Shown here piece by piece: positions 1-6,635 of a stretch of DNA of 47,045 nucleotides (positions are counted from its first letter, which is position 1; each line of letters begins with the position of its first letter). The notes under the pieces are model-generated. The model saw only the letters and a program-made list of their open reading frames with translations. It ran no database searches and was not told the origin of the DNA. The position numbers and the translations under genes are program-made. The DNA lies in assembly GCA_964353255.1 (NCBI GenBank), contig CAYGVJ010000020.1, positions 1 through 47,045 of the forward strand. The letters run 5' to 3'. Origin of the DNA: VFZS01 sp964353255. Its GTDB lineage: Bacteria; Acidobacteriota; Terriglobia; Bryobacterales; Bryobacteraceae.

Positions 1-883
1 TTCGGTGTGTCTTTGCCGAGGCTGTCGTGAATACGATCGTCGTGAAAGTAGGAAATGTAATCACGGACGAGGCGCCGTAAATGCTTTTCGTTCAGCGGGA
101 TCACGTGGTCCAGCATCTCGCGCCGGCAGCTTCCCACCCATCTTTCAGCGATTCCATTCTGCCAAGGCGCTCGGACACTCGTGCGTTTCGGCTCCACACC
201 CGTGGCTCTCAGTAGCGCGAGGATGTCGTCGTCGAACTTCGAGTCTTGCTCCAGGATGACGTAACGGTACGGGCCAGCTTCGGGAAAGGACTCACGCAGT
301 TGTTGGACGACCCAGTCCGCAGTTGGGTGACGGGTCACGTTGAAGTGCAGGATCTTGCGGCGTCCGTGCGCGATGACGAAGAAGCAGTAGAGCAGCTTGA
401 AGGTCACCGTCGGCACGGTGAAGAAGTCGAAGGCAGCGATCGCCTCGCGGTGATTCTGGAGGAAGGCCAGCCAACGCTTGCCGGGGTCACCACGGCGCCG
501 CACACCTCGCAGATATCGAGCCACGGTTCGCTCCGAGACGATGAAGCCGAGCTTCAGAAGCTCTCCGTGGATCTTGGGAGCGCCCAGGTCGGGTTCTCAT
601 TCGCCATACGGCAAATGAGGGCACGGATAAGGATGTCGGTCCAGCGGGGCCAAAGCTGTCGCAGAGTGGTCCAGAAGAGCCGGTCCAACCGATTCAGACG
701 GGGACGCGGCCGTTTCCGCTTGAGAACCGCGACTTGCTGTCGGAGGGCCAGAACTTCAAGGGCGGTGTCGCCGCGACTGCGGAGGAACACGCGGATTGCA
801 GCGAGGATTGAGAGGATGAATTCGGCCAGGAACTCACGGTTGTAACATGCCGTAACGTCACTTCGGCAGGCCCACGGCTTCAA
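1..883 (-). pseudogene. Decayed IS transposase/integrase (rve family), truncated by window edge
   Basis: On the minus strand an intact N-terminal part starts at 883 and reads as the helical lead segment of integrase-core transposases (ALEVLALRQQVAVLKRK, then a LFWTTLRQLWPRW stretch). Around 615-630 the reading jumps from the WTDILI segment straight to RALI.RMANENPTW, so about 40 codons that family members normally have are missing. Near 581-586 one base is lost in the TGGGGCGCT context, and the downstream catalytic core continues in another frame (GAPKIHGELLKLGF, FDFFTVPTVTF, HFNVTRHPTADWV, WQNGIAERWVGS, then RIHDSLGKDTP at the window start). The D,D of the DDE core and the following conserved blocks are still readable, so decay looks recent. 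The 3' end lies outside the window. It is non-functional as written. It overlaps the end of the GNAT gene by 4 bp. Confidence 0.85.
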
Positions 884-1437
884 ACCGCAAGTCGCTGATT
901 CCAGAACATCGTGGAGTTTCGGCTACACACAGCGGCCTTTATTTCGCTCAAGGGCAGGAACATCGCTGTGGCGGGAGGCCTTGCCTGCGAGTGACCCTCG
1001 AGCAACTCGAGTGGCGCGACCCCGAACTGTTCGTAGAACGACACCGCCTCAGGTTTCGCGTCCACCACTACCCCGAGGCAGCCAAAATCTCCCGCCAGGC
1101 GAACCGCAAGATCCAGAACGAAGCGAAGCAGTTGCCGGCCAACCCCCCGCCCCCGAAGCGAGTCGTCCGCCGCCAGACGGGCCAGCCGCAGAATCGGAAG
1201 CGGGTACCGCGGCAACCGCTTCCGCACGGCGGAGGAGAGCTGCTCGATCTCGATGTGCCCCGGCGCCACTGTGGCATAGCCGGCGACACGATTCCCTTCG
1301 ACCGCCACGTAGGTAGTGCCGAGGTGATGACGAAACTGGTTTTGTCCAGCGTACTTGTGAAGAAAACGATCCAGGTCCGCGTCGCCCGAGCGAAATCGAG
1401 ACCGATCGTCCGATTCCCGGAGCGCCCTAATCTCCAT
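880..1437 (-). CDS. GNAT acetyltransferase toxin (TacT-like) of a type II toxin-antitoxin pair
   Basis: 185 residues with the GNAT fold of TacT-like toxins, which in characterised members acetylate charged aminoacyl-tRNA. Visible signs are the N-terminal D.DLDRFLHKYAGQNQ segment (20-34), the YATVAPG strand, the acetyl-CoA loop R95-G-R-G-V-G100 and a candidate catalytic Tyr135 in SFYEQFG. The family usually ends shortly after the AMFLPL strand (residues 158-163). Here the frame continues for about 20 extra residues into sequence beside the transposase remnant, so the C terminus may have been altered by the IS insertion. It overlaps the antitoxin gene upstream by 11 bp, the usual antitoxin-first arrangement, so it should be co-transcribed from the promoter at 1722-1751. 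The substrate is inferred from the family, not visible here. Confidence 0.85.
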   Translation of the reverse strand: MEIRALRESDDRSRFRSGDADLDRFLHKYAGQNQFRHHLGTTYVAVEGNRVAGYATVAPGHIEIEQLSSAVRKRLPRYPLPILRLARLAADDSLRGRGVGRQLLRFVLDLAVRLAGDFGCLGVVVDAKPEAVSFYEQFGVAPLELLEGHSQARPPATAMFLPLSEIKAAVCSRNSTMFWNQRLAV

Positions 1438-1702
1438 CGCCGCTCATGAGCGCCCGAAGCTGCTTAGTGGGCCTTGGCGGTCCCGTCATGCGCTTGGCGA
1501 CCTGCTCGCCGGACCGGCGAGAGACGACCAGTCGGGGGTGCACGATGATGTCGGCCGGGAGCGCGTGGAGCGCCTGGAGGTGATGCAGAAGGGCATCCTC
1601 GATGAGGTGGCCTTTCTTGACTCCGGTTGCGCGAACATGCTTCTCCAGCAGCATCCTGGTCGTGGAGGAAACCGCTGCCGAGATCTGAGACTCTCTGTCC
1701 AT
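1427..1702 (-). CDS. Antitoxin partner of the GNAT toxin (ribbon-helix-helix-like)
   Basis: 91 residues. The N-terminal half (SQISAAVSSTTRMLLEKHVRA then GVKKGHLIEDALLHHLQAL) fits a short strand followed by two helices, as in ribbon-helix-helix DNA-binding antitoxins. The C-terminal half is basic and proline-containing, the part that normally wraps the toxin. It lies first in the operon and its end overlaps the toxin start by 11 bp. The ATG at 1702 has no Shine-Dalgarno sequence, and the predicted transcription start is only about a dozen bases upstream, so translation may be nearly leaderless. Autorepression is expected because three evenly spaced TCTACA/TGTAGA half-sites sit just upstream and cover the -10 box. 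The family assignment rests on position and a helix pattern, not on a strong motif. Confidence 0.7.
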   Translation of the reverse strand: MDRESQISAAVSSTTRMLLEKHVRATGVKKGHLIEDALLHHLQALHALPADIIVHPRLVVSRRSGEQVAKRMTGPPRPTKQLRALMSGDGD

Positions 1703-1703
1703 G

Positions 1704-1751
1704 TCTACACTTTTGTAGATAATTCTACAGTCTCCGAGGTAGATTCGTCAA
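1704..1751 (-). promoter_or_regulatory. Promoter with overlapping three-half-site operator of the GNAT TA operon
   Basis: On the minus strand TTGACG (1746-1751) and TAGAAT (1722-1727) are separated by 18 bases, a good sigma-70 pair. Three hexamers in alternating orientation cover the -10 and the start region: TCTACA 1704-1709, TGTAGA 1714-1719, TCTACA 1724-1729, each separated by exactly 4 bp, giving a 10-bp (one helical turn) period. This is what a ribbon-helix-helix repressor bound cooperatively on one face would need. The binding protein is inferred to be the adjacent antitoxin. Confidence 0.8.
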
Positions 1752-1789
1752 GCGAGCTGGGACCTGGCAGGCCTGGCGCCGCGGCGCTC

Positions 1790-3745
1790 TCAATCCTCCG
1801 GCTGCCGCTTGCGCTCGTAGGGCTGCTTCAAGTAGCGGGCGGCCTCTTCCTGCGCCCCCTGGGTGTTGTCCTTGGTGCGGACGGCCAGGGTGTACTCGTT
1901 GACCGCGCGCTCGCGCTGCCCGGTGATGTCGAAGATCTTGCCCAGGTTGATGTGGGACCAGACTTCGGTCCACTTGGGCTCGAGATCCCCGTTGAGCGCT
2001 TCGCGGAACTCGTTGGCCGCGGCCTGGTAGTTGTTCTGGAGGAAAAACACCTCGGCGATGCGGTAGTGGGCCAGCGAGCTGTAGCGGTGGACCTCCAGCG
2101 CCTTCTGGTACTCCTTGAGGGCGTCGTTGAACTCGCTGACCTCGACAAACTGCTCGCCGCGCCGGATGGCCACCGCCACCCGCACCGGGTTGCTGAAACG
2201 CAGCACCCGGTTATTCGGGTCGAGCACCATGGTCTTGGGCTTGCCGAAGGTGTCCACGACGAACTCCGAGGAGGTGCCCACCACCTCGATGCGCTTCTGC
2301 TCGGGATTACCCTCGGTCTCGATCTTCAGCTCGACGGGCATGCGGAAGGTGTCCAGGTCCTGCGCCACCTTGCCCACCACGCGGAACCCTTGCTGCCGGC
2401 GGTAGATGACGTATTCGAGCTTGAACTCCGGCGCCCCGCTGGACTCGATCCATTGCAGGAAGAAGTACCGCAGGTTCTGCCCGGTGACGGCTTCGACCGC
2501 GCGCGCCAGCTCGTCTGTGGTCACCGCGCTCCAGGGATGCTGGCTGGGGAAGTCGCGGAGCAGCTTGCGGAAGCTCTCCTCGCCGATCACGTAGCGCAGC
2601 ATGTGCAGCACCACGGCGCCCTTGGCGGCGGTCAGGGCCCAGAACTCCGGGGAGTAATCATCCAGGCGGGCTGCCTGGATCACCGGCACGTCGTTGACGG
2701 TCAGCGCGTCGATATACGCGTCGCGCGCTTCGGCGTCCACCGCCCCCGGCCCGCTGGCCTGCTCTTGGTACAGCATCTCGCAGTACCGCGCCATCCCGTT
2801 GTTGATCCAGATGTGGCCGCGGCTCGCGCCCGAGAGCAGCACGCCCCACCACTGCCGGGACACCTGGTTGGTCACCAGCCGGGTGTTGACCTGCTTGCCG
2901 ATGCCTTGAGGAGACAGGAAGACGATCTCGGGCGCCGCGTACCCGTTGGGAGCGCCATCTTCGGTCTCGACCAGGGTGAGCGCCGCGCGCGGCGCCGGTC
3001 CGTACAGGCCGCTCAGGAAGGTCAGGATCTTGCCGGTTTCCTGCCCGTAGGCGGAGGCCAGGTTTCTTTCGGCGTCGCGGAAATACACCGTCGTGGTCAC
3101 GCCGTCAGCGGTCACCCGCTGCGGATCTCCCTGCACCACGGCGATGCTGCCGGGGAAGGAGGGCCGCGCGAACTGGAAGCTGTAGAGCGTCTTGCCGGAA
3201 GGCAGCGGCTCGGCTTTCTCCTCGCCGCTCGCCACTACCCGGTAGCCGGCAGGGACGGTGATCTTCAGTTCCGCCGCGAAGCGGTCGGTCGTGTAACCGT
3301 TCACCGGGAACCAGCGCGCCGGGTAGAGCAGGAAGGCGTGATCGTTGCGGATGGCAGCGAACCTGATTCCGAAGACCGGCGATTCCTCACGGCCCGCGAG
3401 CCGCCCCTCGTATTGGAAGGTGATGGTCACCGGAGCGCCCTTGGCCAGGGGTTCCGGAAAGCTCACCCGCACGGTGTGGTCCTCCTGCGTCCGGGAAGCC
3501 GGGAGCTGGCGGCCGCCTTCGTCTTCGACCTTGGAGAGGTTCAGCGCGTTGTTGAGCTCGAAGACCGCCGCCGTGGCGCCGTCATCCTGCGGGAGAAAGC
3601 GCACCCGGACCTTGGCCGCGAGCGTCTGGGTGGTGGGTGCGATTTCCGCCTCGATGAGGTAGTTCTCGACGTCGATGCGCGGCCGGCGCTCCTGCGCCCA
3701 AGCTGCGCCCAGCAAGCTCAGCACTAACCAGAACCTACGCACCAT
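1790..3745 (-). CDS. Secreted M1-aminopeptidase-like protein lacking the zinc site, with C-terminal TPRs
   Basis: 651 residues. It starts with a signal peptide (MVRRFWLVLSLLGAAWAQ), followed by an M1-type N-terminal beta domain (about 25-220), a catalytic-like domain (225-420), a beta linker (430-530) and two to three tetratricopeptide repeats (545-640). In active M1 peptidases the zinc site is HExxH followed by WLNEG. The equivalent stretch here is NQVSRQWWG (293-301), so both His and the Glu are gone, and the distal motif is WINNGMARYCE (313-323), so the third ligand Glu is Asn. The GxMEN exopeptidase motif is replaced by the GAPNGYAAPE region. The fold seems kept and catalysis lost, so a binding or scaffold role in the periplasm is more likely. 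Its last 11 bp at the 5' side overlap the end of lpxB, so the two are probably co-transcribed. Confidence 0.85.
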   Translation of the reverse strand: MVRRFWLVLSLLGAAWAQERRPRIDVENYLIEAEIAPTTQTLAAKVRVRFLPQDDGATAAVFELNNALNLSKVEDEGGRQLPASRTQEDHTVRVSFPEPLAKGAPVTITFQYEGRLAGREESPVFGIRFAAIRNDHAFLLYPARWFPVNGYTTDRFAAELKITVPAGYRVVASGEEKAEPLPSGKTLYSFQFARPSFPGSIAVVQGDPQRVTADGVTTTVYFRDAERNLASAYGQETGKILTFLSGLYGPAPRAALTLVETEDGAPNGYAAPEIVFLSPQGIGKQVNTRLVTNQVSRQWWGVLLSGASRGHIWINNGMARYCEMLYQEQASGPGAVDAEARDAYIDALTVNDVPVIQAARLDDYSPEFWALTAAKGAVVLHMLRYVIGEESFRKLLRDFPSQHPWSAVTTDELARAVEAVTGQNLRYFFLQWIESSGAPEFKLEYVIYRRQQGFRVVGKVAQDLDTFRMPVELKIETEGNPEQKRIEVVGTSSEFVVDTFGKPKTMVLDPNNRVLRFSNPVRVAVAIRRGEQFVEVSEFNDALKEYQKALEVHRYSSLAHYRIAEVFFLQNNYQAAANEFREALNGDLEPKWTEVWSHINLGKIFDITGQRERAVNEYTLAVRTKDNTQGAQEEAARYLKQPYERKRQPED

Positions 3746-4889
3746 CCACTCCTCCGACTTCGCGAACCACTCGCGCGGCGGTCTCGAAGGGATCTTCCGG
3801 CCCTTCCAGAGCCTGGGCCACCGCTCGCAGATCCTCGCGCATGCGGCAGCGCGCCTCGCCGTCCTCGAGCAGCCTCACCGCCTCGGCGGCCAGCCGCGCT
3901 CCACTCATTTCATTCTGCATCAGTTCGGGAACCACGGCCCGGCCCGCCACCAGGTTCACCATCGAGTAATAGGGAACGCGGACCAGAAACTTGCCCAGCC
4001 ACCAGCTCAGGCCGGCGACCTTGTAGAAGGTGACCATGGGGGTCCCCAGCAGCGCTGCCTCGATGGTTACAGTGCCGCTGGCGGCCAGCGCCAGGTCCGC
4101 ATGAGCCAGCGCGTCCCAGGTGGCGCCCTCGATTATTTGGATGGGCCAGCCGCCAATCCGTTCCCGAAAATGTTCCAGGCCCGCAAACCCGCCTCCCGGC
4201 AGCGCCATTACGAAGCTGGCAGCAAGGCGCTCCGAGATCCGTTCGGCGGCCCGCAGCAACTCGGGCAGGTGCCGCCGGGCCTCTCCGCGGCGGCTGCCTG
4301 GCAGCAACGCCACCAACGGCCTGTCGGTGGGCAATCGGTGGTTGTCAAAGAACTCCTCCCGGCTCGAAGAAGGCCGGACCAGCCGCGCCAGGGGGTGGCC
4401 GATGTAGTCAGCCCGAATGCCGTGGCGGCGAAAGAACGGTTCCTCAAAAGGGAAGATGCACAGCAGGCGGTCAACGGTTCGGCGCAACACGCGCAGCCGG
4501 CCCGGCCTCCAGGCCCACACCTGCGGCGCCACCAGGTAGACCACAGGGATGCCCAGACGCTTGAGCCGGCAGGCCAGGCGGAGGTGGAAGTCCGGGCTGT
4601 CCGTCAGGATGGCGAGCCGGGGCCGCTCCTGGCGGGCCGCCTGGCACAGGCGCCGGTACAGGCCGTAGACCCGCGGGATGTGGGCGATCACCTCCACCAG
4701 CCCCACCACGGCCAGCTCGGAGGCGTCCACTAGCGCCCGCACTCCCGCCTGGCGCATGCGCGGGCCGGCGCAGCCGAAGAACTCCGCCTCCGGAAGCCCC
4801 CGGCGCAGCCGCTCGACGACCCCGGCGGCGTACAGGTCCCCGGAAGCCTCACCGGCCGACACGAGGATCCGCCAAGCCGCCACAGGCAC
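3735..4889 (-). CDS. lpxB: Lipid-A-disaccharide synthase
   Basis: 384 residues, the normal length. LpxB joins UDP-2,3-diacylglucosamine to lipid X (2,3-diacylglucosamine-1-phosphate) to make the lipid A disaccharide at the inner membrane. Family signatures visible are the N-terminal VSAGEASGDLYA segment, FGCAGPRM, VGLVEV, TDSPDFHLRLA, VAPQVWAWRPGR, LCIFPFEE, IGHPL, LLPGSRRGE and the GTVTIEAALLGTPMV loop near the C terminus. Start taken as GTG at 4889; a second GTG lies two codons inside, and neither has a strong ribosome site. It reads directly into the M1-like gene, which overlaps it by 11 bp. Its presence shows a lipid-A-bearing outer membrane. Confidence 0.95.
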   Translation of the reverse strand: MPVAAWRILVSAGEASGDLYAAGVVERLRRGLPEAEFFGCAGPRMRQAGVRALVDASELAVVGLVEVIAHIPRVYGLYRRLCQAARQERPRLAILTDSPDFHLRLACRLKRLGIPVVYLVAPQVWAWRPGRLRVLRRTVDRLLCIFPFEEPFFRRHGIRADYIGHPLARLVRPSSSREEFFDNHRLPTDRPLVALLPGSRRGEARRHLPELLRAAERISERLAASFVMALPGGGFAGLEHFRERIGGWPIQIIEGATWDALAHADLALAASGTVTIEAALLGTPMVTFYKVAGLSWWLGKFLVRVPYYSMVNLVAGRAVVPELMQNEMSGARLAAEAVRLLEDGEARCRMREDLRAVAQALEGPEDPFETAARVVREVGGVDGA

Positions 4890-4902
4890 AGCATAGCAGC
4901 AA

Positions 4903-4923
4903 GGAGTCAGGAGTCAGAAGTCA
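4903..4923 (+). repeat. Three tandem heptamers GGAGTCA
   Basis: GGAGTCA, GGAGTCA, GAAGTCA follow each other without spacing just upstream of the lpxB start. A related trio, GGAGACA, GGGGACA, GGAGTCA, lies at 25841-25861 just upstream of mtnA. Only the repetition is seen; no function is assigned. Confidence 0.75.
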
Positions 4924-4991
4924 GGAGGGGCGTTCGCCGGGCAACTTGGCGTTCTGCGCGAAGCTCAGCCGTCAGACGCGATCCTCCCGGC

Positions 4992-5189
4992 TCAGTGCGC
5001 GATTGCGTACTCCACCGACATCGGATCGCCCATGCGCTTGGAGGCGTCCAGGATCTCGACGCCGACCACGTTGCCGTTCTTGTCGTAGTCGAGGATCACG
5101 CCGGGCTTGTCCTCGTCGCTTTCCTCGACCGGCGCGTCACTCAAAACGATGCTGAGCACGTCCACCTCGGGATCGTACCTGACCTTCAT
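4992..5189 (-). CDS. DUF2283 protein, probable antitoxin partner
   Basis: 65 residues. The pattern MKVRYDPEVDVLSIVLSD, followed by an acidic loop, then VILDYDKNGNVVGVEILDASKR, is the DUF2283 signature (short beta-rich protein with a D..G.VVG.EILDAS core). DUF2283 genes are often found immediately after DUF4258 genes in toxin-antitoxin-like pairs. Here the ATG overlaps the stop of the DUF4258 gene by 4 bp (ATGA), so translation is coupled. The usual antitoxin assignment is inferred from this pairing. Confidence 0.8.
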   Translation of the reverse strand: MKVRYDPEVDVLSIVLSDAPVEESDEDKPGVILDYDKNGNVVGVEILDASKRMGDPMSVEYAIAH

Positions 5190-5446
5190 TCCGGCCTCCA
5201 GTACTTCTCGACCTTGCTGGTTCGGTAGACAGTCACCACGACCGCCGGTTCCTTGTCCCTGGACACAACGGCCCTCACCAGATATATTTTCCCATCCCCG
5301 GACTCGAAACGCGACTGGAGGATCTCCTTACCGCCGGACTCCGGAACGCGTTGCTCCGGGTTTTCGAGGACCGACTCCAGCCACGGGCGCGGGATCTGGC
5401 GCCGCGCCATCTTCTGTTCGGCGTGCCTGGACAGTTGAAGTCTCAT
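5186..5446 (-). CDS. DUF4258 protein, probable toxin partner
   Basis: 86 residues starting at the ATG at 5446, within a longer open frame. The start is chosen because MRLQLSRHAEQKMARRQIP is the typical N terminus of DUF4258 (S.HA..RM..R.I.) and sequence upstream has no resemblance. The middle and end (IYLVRAVV, AVVVTVYRTSKVEKYW) match the beta-sheet half of this RelE/BrnT-like small fold. It is followed with a 4-bp overlap by the DUF2283 gene. RNase activity is possible by analogy with similar small toxins but is not established for this family. Confidence 0.8.
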   Translation of the reverse strand: MRLQLSRHAEQKMARRQIPRPWLESVLENPEQRVPESGGKEILQSRFESGDGKIYLVRAVVSRDKEPAVVVTVYRTSKVEKYWRPE

Positions 5447-5602
5447 CGGCGCCTCCGCCGCTCCTGCCGCATCTGGGCGACTGTCCTCCGCGCCCCGTCG
5501 CAGGCCATGCTGCCGAAGATGCGAAGCATACAACCATTCTCGCACTCCAAGTCGGAGGACCGTCGTCAGAGCGCCGTCTGCTACACTGAGGTGGAACTCG
5601 AG

Positions 5603-6352
5603 ATGTCCAGCGGAGCCGATCTGACCGATCTCAGCGTCCAGCCGTTCGCCGAACGTTTCCGCCAGGAAATGGTTCCGCTGAGCAACGCCTTCGCCTACTT
5701 TTCCACCCTGCCCCTGTCGGAGGAGGACATCCGGGGCTACCTGGAGGAACCCATCGCGGCCTTGCCCCCGACCATCCAGGTGCTGCTCGGCAGGGTTTCC
5801 ATCATGCTGGTTCCGTACCTGGAACAGACGCCGGGCCAGGGCCAGCATCGCGTGGCTTTTGAGAAGCCCGCGCCCGGACGAGAGGCTTGGGGGGCGCATT
5901 TCGTCTCGCCGGGGCAGGCCACCCTGGTCTTCGCCATCAAGGAGCAGGAGGTCGCCAGCCACCACTACGCTTTCTACCGCGCCGTGGCCACGGTGACGGC
6001 GGACCAGATGCCGAGCGAGGCCGAGGGCCGTTTCTTCGGGCTGCTGCGCGGGGAGCTACGCAACAACACCGCCGGGGAGGTGGACCAGCTCGGCTGGGAG
6101 TTGAAGCAGACCCTCCGCCGGCGGCAGAGCAAGTCCGTTCGGGAGAGCAAGCTGTTCCGGGAGTACGCGCGCCAGGCGCTCATTGACACGCTGACCCTCT
6201 ATCTGCACGGCATCTGCTGCGACATCGACGTCGAGGCCGGGCCGCGCCAGCTCCCCAGCCGGTACCTGCGCAAGCGCCTGGAGCTGCTCTACGAATTCTT
6301 CCCCCCGCCGGAGCGCTACGCGGTCTTCCCCGAGCAGGTGAGCAGCGGTTAG
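5603..6352 (+). CDS. Uncharacterised cytosolic protein, 249 aa
   Basis: No family recognised. The ATG at 5603 is preferred because GAGG lies about 11 bases upstream and the protein is coherent from there (MSSGADLTDLSVQPF). An in-frame GTG four codons earlier is an alternative, and the frame is open much further upstream, but that part lies antisense to the DUF4258 gene. The protein is soluble, with no signal peptide or membrane segment, and has a positively charged helical stretch (about 170-200, rich in R and K). Its stop TAG (6350-6352) overlaps the TTA (6349-6351) that is the complement of a helicase stop codon left in the 43-bp repeat. It was therefore once directly convergent with the helicase gene now found at 18010. 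Confidence 0.75.
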   Translation: MSSGADLTDLSVQPFAERFRQEMVPLSNAFAYFSTLPLSEEDIRGYLEEPIAALPPTIQVLLGRVSIMLVPYLEQTPGQGQHRVAFEKPAPGREAWGAHFVSPGQATLVFAIKEQEVASHHYAFYRAVATVTADQMPSEAEGRFFGLLRGELRNNTAGEVDQLGWELKQTLRRRQSKSVRESKLFREYARQALIDTLTLYLHGICCDIDVEAGPRQLPSRYLRKRLELLYEFFPPPERYAVFPEQVSSG

Positions 6353-6391
6353 CCGCTCGACTGCCCCTCCAGCAGCGCCGCCAGGATCCGC
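6349..6391. repeat. Left 43-bp direct repeat: displaced 3' end of the helicase gene
   Basis: Identical to 18010-18052 at 41 of 43 positions (differences at the 24th and 32nd bases). Read on the minus strand it encodes RILAALLEGQSSG and a TAA stop, against RILGALLEGQSSG and TAA in the intact helicase at 18010. Homology ends sharply on the island side. It behaves as one end (att-like) of the inserted segment 6392-18009. Confidence 0.85.
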
Positions 6392-6635
6392 GGCCTGGAA
6401 AAGTGCCCCGGGGCGGGGGGTGGGTTCGTTTCGTAATTTTTTTCCTACCCATTGAAAGGAAAGGGGATGGGAGCGGAGGCGGGATGCAGTTCTGGCGGTC
6501 CGGGGTGGCTTCGAGCTGGCGGCGGGACGCCATAGTGGTACCCCGCCTGAGAATAGCGGGGCGGGGTGGGCACGCGGAAGCAGTAGTGTTTACGTCCCTG
6601 AAAACAGAGGAGAAAGAGGCTGGCGTGGCCGGTGA
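6392..6635. other. Non-coding left margin of the island
   Basis: 244 bp between the left repeat and the end of the DUF499 gene. It holds a GC-rich imperfect hairpin near 6541-6568 (CCCCGC and GCGGGG arms around a nine-base loop), which could slow transcription after the DUF499 gene though it has no T-tract. It also holds an A/T-rich patch (6430-6462) unlike the rest of the window. No open frame with coding character was found. Confidence 0.5.

Noticed and set aside
1538..3727. A 729-codon open frame on the + strand opposite the M1-like gene
   Set aside because: The minus strand has a signal peptide, M1 fold pattern and TPRs; the + strand product has no recognisable feature.
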